Part shown: positions 3,767-5,485 of the stretch, one piece after another
Layout: every line of letters begins with the position of its first letter
Position numbering within the stretch: position 1 is the first letter of the stretch
Origin: Myxococcales bacterium
GTDB taxonomy: Bacteria; Myxococcota; Bradymonadia; REDH01
Length of the DNA stretch: 5,485 bases
Direction: 5' to 3'
Assembly: GCA_018970625.1 (NCBI GenBank)
Contig: JAGWVZ010000275.1
Coordinates: 1-5,485 of the forward strand
The notes under the pieces: model-generated
Databases searched by the model: none
Seen by the model: only the letters and a program-made list of their open reading frames with translations
Told to the model about the DNA's origin: nothing
Translations under genes and position numbers: made by a program

Positions 3767-5485
3767 CTACTTCGCAGGCACCAGATTCCAGCGCTCGTAG
3801 ACAGGGGGCTGATCAGATACCTCGTCGATAAAGCGACTCAATCGCAGCGCGATGTTCCCTTCGCGCCGGTCAAAGCTCATCATCGGCGATGTCAGGTAGA
3901 GCTCGCGCTGCGCGCGCGTCGTTGCCACATAAAAGAGCCGGCGCTCCTCTTCCATGTCTTCGTTCGACTCCAGCGCGCGCGCCGTGGGAAACCGATCATC
4001 GGCCAGCCACAGCACAAACACGGCATGGAATTCCAGACCCTTGGCCTGATGCACCGACGACAGAATGACATGTTCGTCCGGATCACTGGTCGAGAGGACG
4101 TCTTTGCCCGAAGCGGCACCTGCGAGAGATAGCTCGTCCAGAAACGAAGCGACGCTTCCCTTTTGCTCGGCAAAGGTCGCGAGTGTGTCCAACTCTTTGA
4201 GCCGATGCGGAAAGTTGTCGAAACTGCGTCGGGCAAAGTCGTCATAAAAACGTTCACGCACCAGATCGACCGCCTGGCCGGCGCGACTTCGAACCTCGTC
4301 CCGCCATAGGGTGCTCATGATGGACCGGGCGGTGTCCCAACCGGCCTTGCCTCGCTTGCCCACGATTTTGTCGGCGTCGAGCGACTGCAGGGCGTCCAGC
4401 GGGTTCTCGTGTGCGCGAACGAAAAGGAACAATTTCTGTGCCGTGCCTGTACCGATGCCCTCCGTGAGGGTCATGACGCGAATGAAGGCCAGCTCGTCGC
4501 GCGGATTCTCAATGTACCGAAGCCACGCGACAATATCCTTGATGTGCCTTTGCTCAAAGAATCGCTGCCCCGAACGAATGACGAACGGGATGCCGCGTCG
4601 GGTGAGCTCCAGTTGCAGCTCCATGGATTGCCAGTGAGCGCGGTACAGTACCGCGATCTTCTCAAGCGCGACGCCCTCTTCGCGCAGATCCAGAATGCGC
4701 TGGGCCACAAAGCGGCTCTGCGTGGACTCATCCGCACACCGCACCATGGCGGGCAGCTCGCCGGGAGTCTCCTGACTGATCAGCTCTTTTTTGAATTGCA
4801 GGCGGTTCTGCTGAATCGACCGATTGGAGAGTGCTACAATCTGGGGCGATGAGCGGTAATTGCGCTGCAGCAGCCAGGTGGTGCAATCGGGATGCCGTTG
4901 CGGAAATTCGATGATGTTGCGGAAATTGGCGCCGCGGAACGAATAGATGGACTGAAAGTCGTCGCCGACCACCATCAGGTTGCCGTGAACCGAGGCCATC
5001 ATGTCGACGACCTCTGCCTGTACGGTGTTTGTGTCCTGATATTCGTCTACGAGTACATGTTGAAAGCGGCTGGCGTAGTGCTGTCGTACGTCGTCGTGCT
5101 CCAGGAGCAGACGACGCCAGTGAAACAGCAGGTCGTCAAAATCCATAACGCCGTACTCGACCTTGCGAGCGGCATAGCGTCGGATGGCTTCGTCGATGCG
5201 CTCGGCGTGGGGCCAGAACTGAGCATAGCGCGTGGACAGGATGAATTCCGTCGTCTGACTGAGGTTGAGCGCGTCGCTGAGAATGTGGAGCAGCGTTTCG
5301 GCGCGAGGAAATCGGCGCCCGGAGTCGTCTGAAGGCAGGTCCACGATGACCGTCTTCATGAGGGACTGCGCGTCCTCGGTGTCGATGACCTGAAACTGGT
5401 CGGGGTAACCCAGTCGGGGTGCGTATTCGCGGAGAATACGGCGTCCGATGCTGTGGAATGTGCCGCCCCAGAAAGCGCGTGTGTC
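3767..5485 (-). CDS. UvrD/PcrA/Rep-family ATP-dependent DNA helicase, 5' end outside window
   Basis: The frame is open to the right edge and shows 572 residues. Helicase superfamily 1A motifs appear in order (counting from the right edge): Ia TFHSIGRRIL (9-18), II VDEYQDTN (146-153, Walker B), III GDDFQSIYSFRG (174-185), IV NYRS (209-212), V HQAKGLEFHAV (479-489) and VI EERRLFYVATTRAQ (513-526). Motif I (Walker A) must lie just beyond the window. ATG 5359 is not the start, because motif Ia is encoded upstream of it. Such enzymes unwind DNA 3'-to-5' in nucleotide excision repair, mismatch repair and replication restart. The 2B-like region between motifs IV and V is present (RRGIPFVIRSGQRFFEQRHI and onward). 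Only 46 residues follow motif VI, so the long C-terminal tail with the Tudor-like fold seen in UvrD and PcrA is absent. I therefore leave the symbol blank, as UvrD, PcrA and Rep types cannot be separated safely. Confidence 0.95.
   Translation of the reverse strand, partial: DTRAFWGGTFHSIGRRILREYAPRLGYPDQFQVIDTEDAQSLMKTVIVDLPSDDSGRRFPRAETLLHILSDALNLSQTTEFILSTRYAQFWPHAERIDEAIRRYAARKVEYGVMDFDDLLFHWRRLLLEHDDVRQHYASRFQHVLVDEYQDTNTVQAEVVDMMASVHGNLMVVGDDFQSIYSFRGANFRNIIEFPQRHPDCTTWLLQRNYRSSPQIVALSNRSIQQNRLQFKKELISQETPGELPAMVRCADESTQSRFVAQRILDLREEGVALEKIAVLYRAHWQSMELQLELTRRGIPFVIRSGQRFFEQRHIKDIVAWLRYIENPRDELAFIRVMTLTEGIGTGTAQKLFLFVRAHENPLDALQSLDADKIVGKRGKAGWDTARSIMSTLWRDEVRSRAGQAVDLVRERFYDDFARRSFDNFPHRLKELDTLATFAEQKGSVASFLDELSLAGAASGKDVLSTSDPDEHVILSSVHQAKGLEFHAVFVLWLADDRFPTARALESNEDMEEERRLFYVATTRAQRELYLTSPMMSFDRREGNIALRLSRFIDEVSDQPPVYERWNLVPAK

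Overview
The window comes from a GC-rich bacterium with dense coding and mostly G or C at third codon positions. The DapB C-terminus is very like that of proteobacteria, so a Gram-negative, proteobacterium-like host is my best guess. The directly adjacent dapA-dapB pair, with no bamC next to dapA, is not the usual beta/gamma-proteobacterial arrangement. I would not name a genus.

Layout, left to right. (1) Positions 1-338, plus strand: the C-terminal part of an enoyl-CoA hydratase/isomerase running in from the left edge. (2) Positions 339-442: a short convergent gap with one small inverted repeat. (3) Positions 443-3188, minus strand: a tight three-gene cluster transcribed dapA -> dapB -> a divergent RelA/SpoT-type nucleotidyltransferase. 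dapA and dapB overlap by ATGA, and the third gene follows dapB by 14 bases on the longest reading. (4) Positions 3189-3766: a 578-base stretch with no convincing large gene. It holds the dapA leader and ribosome binding site, an AT-rich dyad that may be the promoter/operator region, several hairpins including terminator-like ones on each strand, and a tiny plus-strand ORF for a 37-residue hydrophobic peptide. (5) Positions 3767-5485, minus strand: a UvrD/PcrA/Rep superfamily 1 helicase whose start lies beyond the right edge.

DapA condenses pyruvate with aspartate semialdehyde. DapB reduces the product to tetrahydrodipicolinate, feeding lysine and diaminopimelate (cell wall) synthesis. The third gene looks like a stand-alone relative of (p)ppGpp synthetases. 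It keeps the R-x-K-(7)-K basic motif, the metal-site Asp and the Glu of the EIQ motif, but has changed other normally conserved positions. Its linkage to dapAB is the most interesting point of the window. The helicase and hydratase are ordinary housekeeping-type genes cut by the window ends.
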